This document shows positions 1 to 5,273 of a stretch of DNA of 5,732 nt, in pieces; position 1 is the stretch's first letter, and each line of letters begins with the position of its first letter. The DNA is from Kiritimatiellales bacterium (GTDB lineage Bacteria > Verrucomicrobiota > Kiritimatiellia > Kiritimatiellales > Pontiellaceae), in assembly GCA_030621805.1 (NCBI GenBank), contig JAUXGY010000140.1:1-5732 (forward strand), written 5' to 3'. Position numbers and translations under genes: made by a program. The notes under the pieces were generated by a model that was given only the letters and a program-made list of their open reading frames with translations, was not told the DNA's origin and ran no database searches.

Positions 1-1185
1 ACCGCCGTACCCAGCCCCAACACCTTCCTCGCCACCAAGGTTAGCTACACCGATTTCGAGCTCGTCTTCGACGTCAAGGTGGCCGACCAGCTCAACTCCG
101 GCGTACAGATCCGCTCGCGTTCACGCTCCCCGTCGGAAAAAAATGCCGGGCTCTTTTTCGGCCCGCAGGTAGAGATCGAAGCCAGCCCCGGGCAATCCGG
201 ATTCATCTACGGCGAAGCCACCGGTCGCGGATGGCTCTCCCCCGAACCCAAGTCGAAGGATCCAAAGGTCAAGCAACACAGCCTGCTCAAAAACGGCGAG
301 TGGAACCACTACCGCATTGTCGCCAAAGGGCCGCGCATCCAAACTTTCATCAACGGCGAACCCGTCGCCGACCTCACCGATGAAGCCATCTATAAAACCC
401 ACCCCGCAGGACACATCGGGCTACAGGTGCACGGTATCAACAAAAAGCTTCACCCGATGCAGGTGAGTTGGAAAAATCTCTACATCCGCGAGCTGGGCGT
501 CTCTTCGACCACCGCCTCCTCCGCCGATTGGATCAACCTCTTCAACGGCAAAAACCTCGACGGCTGGATCGTCAAAGTCAAGGGATTCAAGGCCGGCGAA
601 AACCCCGGCAGCATTTTCCGCGTCGAAGACGGCCTCCTCACCGTCTCCTACGATGCCTTCGATGACTTTGGCGGCCGTTTCGGCCACATCTTCATCGACC
701 GCCCCTTCACCAACTACCACTTCCGTTGCGAATACCGCTTCATCGGCGAGCAAGCCAAAGGAGGCCCCGGCTGGGCCTACGCCAACAGCGGCGCCATGCT
801 CTCCGGCCAAGCCCCGGAAACCATGGATGCGAAGCAAAGCTTCCCCAATTCCATCGAATTTCAGTTCCTCGCGCAAAACGCCTCGGGCAAGCGGCCCACA
901 GGATCGATCTGCACCCCCGGTACCACCGTCGATATCGACGGAAAAACCACCAAAAACCACGTCATCAACAGCACCGGCATCGCCGCGCCCCTCGGCGAAT
1001 GGGTTGTCGCCGAAGCCATTGTCAAAGACGGCAAGCTCCAGCATCTCATTAACGGCGAGGTCGTCATTGAATACACCAATCCAAAATTCGACGACGGCAC
1101 CCCAGTCACCCACGGATGGATCTCCCTTCAAGCCGAAAGCCACCCCTGCCAGTTCCGCAACATCGAAATCAATATCCTGAACTAA
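1..1185 (+). CDS. Two-module DUF1080 (3-keto-disaccharide hydrolase domain) protein, 5'-truncated by the window edge
   Basis: The frame is open from base 1 to the TAA at 1183-1185, giving 394 residues without a true start; the first in-frame start-like codon, GTG at 79, lies inside a conserved domain, so the gene begins upstream. Two DUF1080 (PF06439) jelly-roll modules are visible. Module 1 covers fragment residues 1 to about 163, with the family pattern 'FLATKVSYTDFEL...NSGVQIRSRS', then 'EWNHYRIVAKG', 'FINGEPVADLTD' and 'GHIGLQVHG'. Module 2 runs from about 176 to 394 and opens with the usual 'DWINLFNGKNLDGW', then 'IFRVEDGLLTV', 'FTNYHFRCEYRF', 'SIEFQFL', 'LINGEVVIEY' and 'FRNIEIN'. The family includes enzymes acting on 3-keto-glycosides and many uncharacterised secreted proteins of polysaccharide degraders. 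No signal peptide can be judged because the N-terminus is missing. Codons are strongly C-ending (GCC, CTC, AAC). It converges on another DUF1080 gene. The family call is firm; the substrate is unknown. Confidence 0.9.
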   Translation, partial: TAVPSPNTFLATKVSYTDFELVFDVKVADQLNSGVQIRSRSRSPSEKNAGLFFGPQVEIEASPGQSGFIYGEATGRGWLSPEPKSKDPKVKQHSLLKNGEWNHYRIVAKGPRIQTFINGEPVADLTDEAIYKTHPAGHIGLQVHGINKKLHPMQVSWKNLYIRELGVSSTTASSADWINLFNGKNLDGWIVKVKGFKAGENPGSIFRVEDGLLTVSYDAFDDFGGRFGHIFIDRPFTNYHFRCEYRFIGEQAKGGPGWAYANSGAMLSGQAPETMDAKQSFPNSIEFQFLAQNASGKRPTGSICTPGTTVDIDGKTTKNHVINSTGIAAPLGEWVVAEAIVKDGKLQHLINGEVVIEYTNPKFDDGTPVTHGWISLQAESHPCQFRNIEINILN

Positions 1186-1220
1186 TCCCCCAGCAGCTAA
1201 ACAGAACGGAACTAAGGCAC

Positions 1221-1294
1221 ATGATTTGGAGGCAAAATAATCCCCGGTAGCAGGGTCAGTAAAAATCATTCTGCCCCCGAATTATTCTGCCTCC
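1221..1294. repeat. Imperfect palindromic element built on GGCAGAATnATT, in a convergent intergenic gap
   Basis: The left arm GGAGGCAAAATAAT (1228-1241) pairs with the right arm ATTATTCTGCCTCC (1281-1294) at 13 of 14 positions across a 39-bp spacer. The right half also contains a direct repeat: ATCATTCTGCCCCC (1265-1278) resembles ATTATTCTGCCTCC (12 of 14). In addition ATGATTT (1221-1227) is the reverse complement of AAATCAT (1263-1269). The element fills the gap between two genes that end toward each other, so it could fold as a transcript-end structure for either. No run of T follows the arms, so it is not a classical intrinsic terminator. The layered structure looks more like a dispersed, mobile-type or REP-like element than a chance hairpin, but only one copy is visible here. 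Confidence 0.6.
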
Positions 1295-1345
1295 TGTTCT
1301 CTCCGTTTTTCGTGCATTCTGGGTTGCCCCTTCTCCACTGCCATA

Positions 1346-2065
1346 TTACTTCAGCGTTCCAGTTATTTCGCTTTCTTCCAGAATCCCTCCGGGGAGCTCC
1401 ATGATGCGAATGTTTCTGAACTCAATCGGCGAGCCTTCAGATTCCAGACACAGGTAGCCCTTCTTTTTTGAACTCAATCTGACGCCGTTGACGAACTTGC
1501 CGTTAATGCTCAGTTTCACAACACCGTCCACCGCCACAATAATATACTTATTCCACTCGCCAACCCCCTTGCAGCGCAGTTCTTTCGACATGCTGCGGGA
1601 GCCGCGCGGGTTATCGGGCGTCGCCTTCAGGCCACCCGCACCGAAGAGTTCACCGGAAATATAGCCGATGTGTTTCTTTTGCATCCCGTCTTTGTCGTTG
1701 ACCCAGTCGAGCTCCAGCATTTGAACCTCCATACCGAGCGGAAGCCGGCCGCCTTTCGGGTCGGCATCTGACCAAATAAAAATCCCGCTGTTGCCCTTCT
1801 TTTTCATGTGGCGCCATTCAATTTCCAAAATAAAGTTTTCATACTGCTTCTCCGAGCGCATCACACCGATGGGTCGGCCCGTACATTTGAGTGTGCCGTC
1901 TTCCGTCGCCCAGGTCTCCGCACTCGTATTGACATCGATCCAGTGGGTCAGATTGGTCCCATTAAATAAATCCACCCACTGCGGTGACACACTTTTTTCG
2001 GCCGATGCGCGGTAAGCGACCGTGATTGCGGCTACGATTATAATGGCAGATAAGATCCTTTTCAT
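1346..2065 (-). CDS. Secreted single-module DUF1080 (3-keto-disaccharide hydrolase domain) protein
   Basis: This is a 239-residue protein. The N-terminus is a typical Sec signal peptide: MKR, a hydrophobic stretch from about residue 4 to 18, then an A-S-A signal peptidase I site giving a likely cut after residue 22. One DUF1080 (PF06439) module covers about residues 28-234: 'WVDLFNGTNLTHWIDV', 'WATEDGTLKCTG', 'NFILEIEWRHMKKKGNSGIF', 'GMEVQMLE', 'GEWNKYIIVAVDGVVKLSINGKFV' and the closing 'IEFRNIRIMEL'. The start is supported by a GAGGAG ribosome site (2071-2076) five bases before the ATG. The export signal places it in the periplasm or outside the cell, as expected for proteins of this family that act on 3-keto-sugars or bind glycans. 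It lies tail-to-tail with the two-module DUF1080 gene, but the sequences differ enough that a recent duplication is unlikely. No convincing sigma-70 promoter was found upstream. The substrate is unknown. Confidence 0.9.
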   Translation of the reverse strand: MKRILSAIIIVAAITVAYRASAEKSVSPQWVDLFNGTNLTHWIDVNTSAETWATEDGTLKCTGRPIGVMRSEKQYENFILEIEWRHMKKKGNSGIFIWSDADPKGGRLPLGMEVQMLELDWVNDKDGMQKKHIGYISGELFGAGGLKATPDNPRGSRSMSKELRCKGVGEWNKYIIVAVDGVVKLSINGKFVNGVRLSSKKKGYLCLESEGSPIEFRNIRIMELPGGILEESEITGTLK

Positions 2066-2174
2066 TATTTCTCCTCGGCTTGATGACGTTTGGACAGCGT
2101 TGCTGCTATTCGGTTATTAGACGATCATGAAGCCTATGATCATCCCCTATATTTTCTGCAAGGTTTGCTACTGA

Positions 2175-2377
2175 CTCGCCAGATATCACTACAAAGCACG
2201 GATCACCGCCGCCGATGATGGCGATACGGTGACGGCGGAGATCGATCTGGGCTGAAAACAGTGTTGACGGACGAGAATCTGCGGCTCTATCGGATCAATG
2301 CGCCCGAAAATAACGGATACACCAACATCAACGACGAGCTCGTTTCGCAGGGGCACGCGGAATACAAAGAATATTGA
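2175..2377 (+). pseudogene. Relic of a staphylococcal-nuclease-like (thermonuclease, SNase) gene
   Basis: Two plus-strand fragments in different frames together read as a shortened SNase-family protein. Fragment 1 (codons from 2175; family-like from 2184) encodes YHYKARITAADDGDTVTAEIDLG and hits a TGA at 2253-2255. Fragment 2, in another frame from about 2261, encodes 'VLTDENLRLYRINAPE' and then 'NINDELVSQGHAEYKEY' before a TGA at 2375-2377. In this family DGDT supplies metal-binding Asp residues and 'LRLYxINxPE' supplies the first catalytic Arg and the Glu. The central part, usually about 40-50 residues with the second catalytic Arg and a 'GRYLA' segment, is missing between 'INAPE' and 'NINDELV'. 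There is no usable start codon: an in-frame TGA sits at 2172-2174. A frameshift, an internal deletion and a lost start together mean it is dead. The rough identity is strong because both conserved blocks and the typical C-terminus occur in the correct order. Confidence 0.8.
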
Positions 2378-2380
2378 GAC

Positions 2381-2430
2381 TGGAGGGTCGCAGGCCTCTG
2401 CGACTAGACAGAGAGGCCTCTGCCCCTCCA
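2381..2430. repeat. Nested hairpins built on AGGCCTCTG between the nuclease relic and purB
   Basis: Two local hairpins lie side by side: GTCGCAGGCCTCTGCGAC (2387-2404; 7-bp stem, GCCT loop) and CAGAGAGGCCTCTG (2409-2422; 5-bp stem). They can also pair with each other, AGGCCTCT (2392-2399) with AGAGGCCT (2412-2419), inside a closing stem TGGAGGG (2381-2387) with CCCTCCA (2424-2430). The structure sits between two stop codons of opposite strands, seven bases before the purB stop. Neither side is followed by a T run, so if it ends transcripts it does so without a canonical U tract. The arrangement may instead be a dispersed repeat unit. Confidence 0.55.
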
Positions 2431-2436
2431 ACAAAT

Positions 2437-3792
2437 CTAAAGGTTTTCCACAATAGCCTCAGCCATACCGATGTAGGTGGCGGGAGACATTTCGAGAAGA
2501 CGTTGCTTGTCGGCCTCATCGAGGTCTAGGGTCTGAACAAATTCGCGGATGGTTTCCTTGGTGATTTTGGATTGTCCACGGGTGAGATCCTTGAGTTTCT
2601 CGTAGGGCTTCTCGATACCGGCCTTGCGCATGACGGTTTGGATCGGCTCGGCGAGAACTTCCCAGGCATTGTCGAGGTCGGCGCCGAAGTTTTCCTCGCG
2701 AAGCTGGAGCTTGCCAAGACCTTTCATGGTGGACTGATAGGCGATCATGCTGTAGCCGAACCCGACCCCCATATTGCGAAGGACGGTGGAGTCGGTGAGA
2801 TCGCGCTGGAGGCGAGAGATAGGCAACTTGCTGGAGAGATGGCCGAAGAGCGCATTGGCAAGGCCCAGATTCCCCTCGGAATTCTCAAAGTCGATGGGGT
2901 TGACTTTGTGCGGCATAGTGGAGGAGCCGACTTCACCTTTAACGGTCTTCTGACCAAAGTAGGCCATGGAGATGTAGGTCCAGATGTCGCGGTCGATATC
3001 GATGAGGATGGTGTTGAAGCGGCTGATGGCATCGAACATTTCGGCCATGTAGTCGTGCGGTTCGATCTGGGTAGTGAAAGGGTTTTGCTTCAAACCCAGT
3101 TGATTTTCGATAATGCCTTTGGCGAGTGCGGGCCAGTCAATGGTCGGATAGGCGGAGAGGTGCGCATTATAGTTGCCCACTGCGCCATTGAGCTTCCCGA
3201 GGATTTCGACGGCTTCCGTCTTTTGCTTCTGCCGTTCCAAACGATCGGCGAATACGGCGAGTTCCTTACCGATGGTGGTGGGCGATGCGGTCTGGCCGTG
3301 GGTGCGGGCGAGCATGGGCACGGCTTTCCAATCGTTCGCATAGCTCTTGAGTTGATCGATGATTTCCTGCTGATGCGGCAGTAGCGCGGCAAGACCGTCC
3401 TTGAGCATGAGTGCGTGGGAGAGATTATTGATATCCTCGGAAGTGCAAGCAAAGTGCAGAAATTCGGAGAGTTCTTCGAGCGAGGTCCCTTCGGTCTTTT
3501 GCTTGAGGTAATATTCGACGGCCTTGACATCATGGTTGGTGGTGCGCTCGATGGTTTTGACGGCTTCGGCTTCTTGGGGGGTAAAGTCGTCGACCACACC
3601 CATGAGCAGGTTTTGCTCCTCGGTGGTCAACGCACGGCATTCGGGAATGTCGGATTCAGCACAAAGCGCCATGAGCCAGAGGACTTCGACACGCACGCGA
3701 TTGCGAACGAGGGCATATTCGGAAAAACATTCGGTGAGTTCGGCAACTTTCGATGCATAGCGCCCGTCGATCGGGCTGATGGCTGTGATCAT
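2437..3792 (-). CDS. purB: Adenylosuccinate lyase
   Basis: This enzyme makes AMP from adenylosuccinate and also converts SAICAR to AICAR in purine synthesis, releasing fumarate in both steps; it is cytosolic and acts as a homotetramer. The 451-residue protein is close to the length of the E. coli-type enzyme (456) and resembles it in sequence. The fumarase/aspartase superfamily signature 'GSSTMPHKVNPIDFENSEGN' is at residues 289-308 and contains the Ser of the catalytic loop (290/291). 'TSEDINNLSHAL' is at 117-128, and 'ARTHGQTASPTTIGKE' at 162-177 carries the general-acid His165. The start chosen is the ATG at 3792 ('MITAISPIDGRY'), which matches the family N-terminus and has GAGGAG eight bases upstream. 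An in-frame ATG at 3915 would add 41 residues, but these are translated from short tandem repeats and the likely promoter, so it is rejected. It is transcribed alone, with no adjacent purine genes. Confidence 0.97.
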   Translation of the reverse strand: MITAISPIDGRYASKVAELTECFSEYALVRNRVRVEVLWLMALCAESDIPECRALTTEEQNLLMGVVDDFTPQEAEAVKTIERTTNHDVKAVEYYLKQKTEGTSLEELSEFLHFACTSEDINNLSHALMLKDGLAALLPHQQEIIDQLKSYANDWKAVPMLARTHGQTASPTTIGKELAVFADRLERQKQKTEAVEILGKLNGAVGNYNAHLSAYPTIDWPALAKGIIENQLGLKQNPFTTQIEPHDYMAEMFDAISRFNTILIDIDRDIWTYISMAYFGQKTVKGEVGSSTMPHKVNPIDFENSEGNLGLANALFGHLSSKLPISRLQRDLTDSTVLRNMGVGFGYSMIAYQSTMKGLGKLQLREENFGADLDNAWEVLAEPIQTVMRKAGIEKPYEKLKDLTRGQSKITKETIREFVQTLDLDEADKQRLLEMSPATYIGMAEAIVENL

Positions 3793-3814
3793 GACTCTCT
3801 CCTCAATAAATTTT

Positions 3815-3850
3815 GACAGGATTAACAGGATGGACTGGATTAACAGCAAA
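3815..3850. repeat. Two-copy 18-bp tandem repeat in the purB leader
   Basis: GACAGGATTAACAGGATG (3815-3832) is followed directly by GACTGGATTAACAGCAAA (3833-3850). The first 14 bases match at 13 positions, including the ten-base block GGATTAACAG, and the units lie exactly 18 bp apart. The repeat falls between the proposed purB promoter and its ribosome site, so it would be in the untranslated leader. Confidence 0.65.
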
Positions 3851-3872
3851 CCAACCTGAAAACGAAGGGTTG

Positions 3873-3901
3873 AATATAGACAGATGCGGAGGGTTTGAAA
3901 A
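3873..3901 (-). promoter_or_regulatory. Probable sigma-70-type promoter of purB
   Basis: Read on the minus strand, TTTTCA (3896-3901; 4 of 6 to TTGACA) is separated by 17 bp from TATATT (3873-3878; 5 of 6 to TATAAT). Transcription would start near 3866, giving a leader of roughly 75 bases that includes the 18-bp tandem repeat. The -10 region resembles that proposed for hisG (see findings). It is predicted by eye from consensus only. Confidence 0.45.
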
Positions 3902-3902
3902 C

Positions 3903-3932
3903 CGCGAATGAACATGAATTAACGCGAATTGA
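3903..3932. repeat. Three-unit 10-bp tandem repeat (CGCGAATTAA type) upstream of purB
   Basis: CGCGAATGAA (3903-3912), CATGAATTAA (3913-3922) and CGCGAATTGA (3923-3932) are three consecutive ten-base units sharing the core GAATnnA. The array ends one base before the proposed -35 box of purB, so it could be a regulatory site array with about one helical turn per unit, or simply a dispersed short repeat. Confidence 0.6.
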
Positions 3933-4091
3933 AAAAAGAAGTCGCCAGCTGGACACCCATAAAATGGGAAGCCCCCGCAAATCCAAGACCTCTACCGAAA
4001 CCGCGTAATCAATCCACCCCGTCAAGGGAGTACTCGGAAAGCCGCATACAATCGAAATCTTCTTACGCTCTTCAATTGAGCTAATCTGGAA
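3933..4091. other. Non-coding stretch with no recognised content
   Basis: This is the rest of the 364-bp gap between the purB start and the COX24-type gene. I see only a small hairpin, CCCAT-AAA-ATGGG (3956-3968), and no coding similarity in any frame. An open frame on the minus strand (3840-4025, 61 codons) overlaps the purB promoter and repeats and has no ribosome site or recognisable family. Confidence 0.5.
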
Positions 4092-4131
4092 CTAAACAAA
4101 GCAAGGCCGAAGCCCGAGGGCTTCAGCCTTG
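4092..4131 (-). terminator. Intrinsic terminator of the hisG-COX24 transcript
   Basis: CAAGGCCGAAGCCC (4102-4115) and GGGCTTCAGCCTTG (4118-4131) pair at 13 of 14 positions, leaving a tight four-base loop when the closing pair opens. On the minus strand the stem is followed by CTTTGTTTAGT (4101-4091), a T-rich tail. On the plus strand the following bases are GAAAATGATT, so the signal acts in the minus direction. It lies 25 bp after the stop of the small gene. Confidence 0.85.
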
Positions 4132-4156
4132 AAAATGATTCGACTATGAGAGCCGT

Positions 4157-4246
4157 TTATTTCTTTTTATGACGATCCGCGCGACGGCGTTTGCGACGCT
4201 TGTGGTTCGACATTTTCTTCTTACGCCATTTCTTAATGGTACCCAT
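4157..4246 (-). CDS. 29-residue AURKAIP1/COX24 (mS38/bS22-like) ribosomal microprotein
   Basis: The encoded protein begins MGTIKKWRKKKMSNHKRRKR and ends RRADRHKKK: 29 residues, of which 17 are Lys or Arg. The 'MG-(S/T)-I-K-K-x-R-K-x-x-M-S-x-H-K-x-R-K' pattern is that of the AURKAIP1/COX24 domain (PF08213), found at the C-terminus of mitochondrial ribosomal protein mS38 and as free peptides of about 30 residues in several bacterial phyla, including mycobacterial bS22, a small-subunit protein near the decoding region. Start support is good: GGAG (at 4253-4256) six bases before the ATG, and a terminator just after the stop. It lies 38 bp after the hisG stop on the same strand with no terminator between, so it is probably cotranscribed. 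It is short enough to be skipped by most gene finders. Identification rests on recalled family sequences. Confidence 0.88.
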   Translation of the reverse strand: MGTIKKWRKKKMSNHKRRKRRRADRHKKK

Positions 4247-4284
4247 GTTTCTCTCCGGTTTCTTCTAAAAGGCGGTTAATCTAC

Positions 4285-5157
4285 CTAAGCAACTACTTTA
4301 TTCAAGCTAATTTCAATGATTCCTTCGGCACCGTTTTCCTTCAGCTCTGGAATAATTTCGCGAACCACAGGTTCGTCGACCACGGTTTCGATGGCAAACC
4401 ATCCGCTGTCGGTCAATTGGTTAATCGTTGGTGAATGGAGCGAAGGCAAAAGGGCTTTGACCTTGTCCAGATTTTCTTCGTTCACATTCAGTTTCAGCAG
4501 CACCTTGCCATCGGCATCGAGTGCTGCCTTAAGCAACAAGGCGATCTTTTCGAGCTTCGCACGTTTCCACTCGTCCGCCCAGGCATCCTTGGCGCAGAAA
4601 AACTTCGTGTACGACTCCATCAGCGTTTCCACGATGCGCAGATTATTGGCCCGCAGCGAGCTTCCGGTTTCGGTAATATCGACGATGGCATCAACAAAGT
4701 CGGGCACCTTGACCTCGGTGGCCCCCCAGGAAAACTCGACCTCGGCCGTCACACCATTCTTTTCGAGCCAACGCTCGACCAGGCCCACGCCCTCGGTGGC
4801 AATCTTCTTGCCTTCGAGATCTTTCACGGAATGAATGTCGGAATCGTTCGGAACAGCCAGTACCCAGCGAACCGGACGCTTGCTGCGTTTTGAGTAGACT
4901 AGGCTACACAGATCGACCACATCCGAGCCATTAGCTTCGATCCAATCCAACCCGGTAATGCCGGCATCAAGCATGCCGTGCTCCACATAGCGGCTCATTT
5001 CCTGCGAACGCAGAATGCGAATCTCAATCTCGTCGTCATCGATCGCCGGGAAATAGGAACGCGATCCACCTTTGATGGTGAAGCCTGCCTTCTTAAACAG
5101 AGCGTAGGTTGATTCCTGCAAGCTACCTTTGGGTAGTCCGATTACCAATTTTTTCAT
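4285..5157 (-). CDS. hisG: ATP phosphoribosyltransferase, long (HisG-L) form
   Basis: This enzyme catalyses the first, committed step of histidine synthesis: ATP plus PRPP gives phosphoribosyl-ATP. The 290-residue length and an extra C-terminal domain mark the long form, which works without HisZ. The catalytic part opens with 'KLVIGLPKGSLQ' (residues 3-14), followed by 'LDAGITGLDWI' (63-73) and the PRPP-binding segment 'DITETGSSLRANNL' (160-173). The C-terminal ACT-like regulatory domain (about 213-290) contains 'SPTINQLTDSGWFAIETVV' (242-260) and is where histidine feedback inhibition acts in characterised long forms. The ATG at 5157 is chosen because it matches the family N-terminus and follows an AAAAGG/GGGGA ribosome site; an in-frame ATG at 5208 would lie upstream of the proposed -10 box. 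No other his genes are adjacent. The downstream partner is the COX24-type gene. Confidence 0.96.
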   Translation of the reverse strand: MKKLVIGLPKGSLQESTYALFKKAGFTIKGGSRSYFPAIDDDEIEIRILRSQEMSRYVEHGMLDAGITGLDWIEANGSDVVDLCSLVYSKRSKRPVRWVLAVPNDSDIHSVKDLEGKKIATEGVGLVERWLEKNGVTAEVEFSWGATEVKVPDFVDAIVDITETGSSLRANNLRIVETLMESYTKFFCAKDAWADEWKRAKLEKIALLLKAALDADGKVLLKLNVNEENLDKVKALLPSLHSPTINQLTDSGWFAIETVVDEPVVREIIPELKENGAEGIIEISLNKVVA

Positions 5158-5192
5158 AAAGCCTTTTCCCCTATTTGTTTTAGGAAGCGAGG

Positions 5193-5221
5193 AATATAGA
5201 GGATGCAACAGTGGCCTCCAA
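5193..5221 (-). promoter_or_regulatory. Probable promoter of the hisG-COX24 unit
   Basis: On the minus strand TTGGAG (5216-5221; 3 of 6 to the -35 consensus) and TATATT (5193-5198; 5 of 6 to the -10 consensus) are 17 bp apart. The start of transcription would be near 5186, about 30 bases before the hisG ATG. The -35 box is weak. The site excludes the longer in-frame start at 5208. No attenuator-type leader peptide with His codons is visible in this short leader. Confidence 0.45.
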
Positions 5222-5273
5222 TACCTGATTGAGAAAAAACCGGCGAGCGAAACCCCTCCCCTTTCTTCATGGG

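Noticed and set aside
421..1269. Long open frame (282 codons) on the minus strand opposite the two-module DUF1080 gene
   Set aside because: It is a by-product of C-ending codons in the real gene. The translation is Gly/Val/Asp-rich without family features, and its start lies in the repeat element.
2123..2141. Small inverted repeat GATCAT-GAAGCCT-ATGATC as a possible operator for the secreted DUF1080 gene
   Set aside because: Six-base arms are expected by chance in a gap of this size, and no clear promoter is next to it.
2189..2434. Minus-strand open frame of 81 codons in the purB-DUF1080 gap
   Set aside because: The plus strand here carries the nuclease relic and hairpins, which explain the sequence. 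The minus translation resembles nothing.
2572..3384. Open frame of 270 codons on the plus strand opposite purB
   Set aside because: It lies wholly antisense to a certain purB. It has no ribosome site and no recognisable protein family.
3961..4010. Fourteen-codon plus-strand peptide beginning MGSPRKSK
   Set aside because: It is too short, has no ribosome site and no known family. The basic composition alone is not evidence.
3840..4025. Minus-strand open frame of 61 codons upstream of purB
   Set aside because: It is composed of the repeat units and promoter region, with no ribosome site and no family similarity.
5226..5265. Possible terminator after the GH95 gene (run of T on the minus strand)
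   Set aside because: The six-T run is present, but the bases before it (GGTTTCGCTCGCCGG) form only a two- to three-pair stem, too weak to call.
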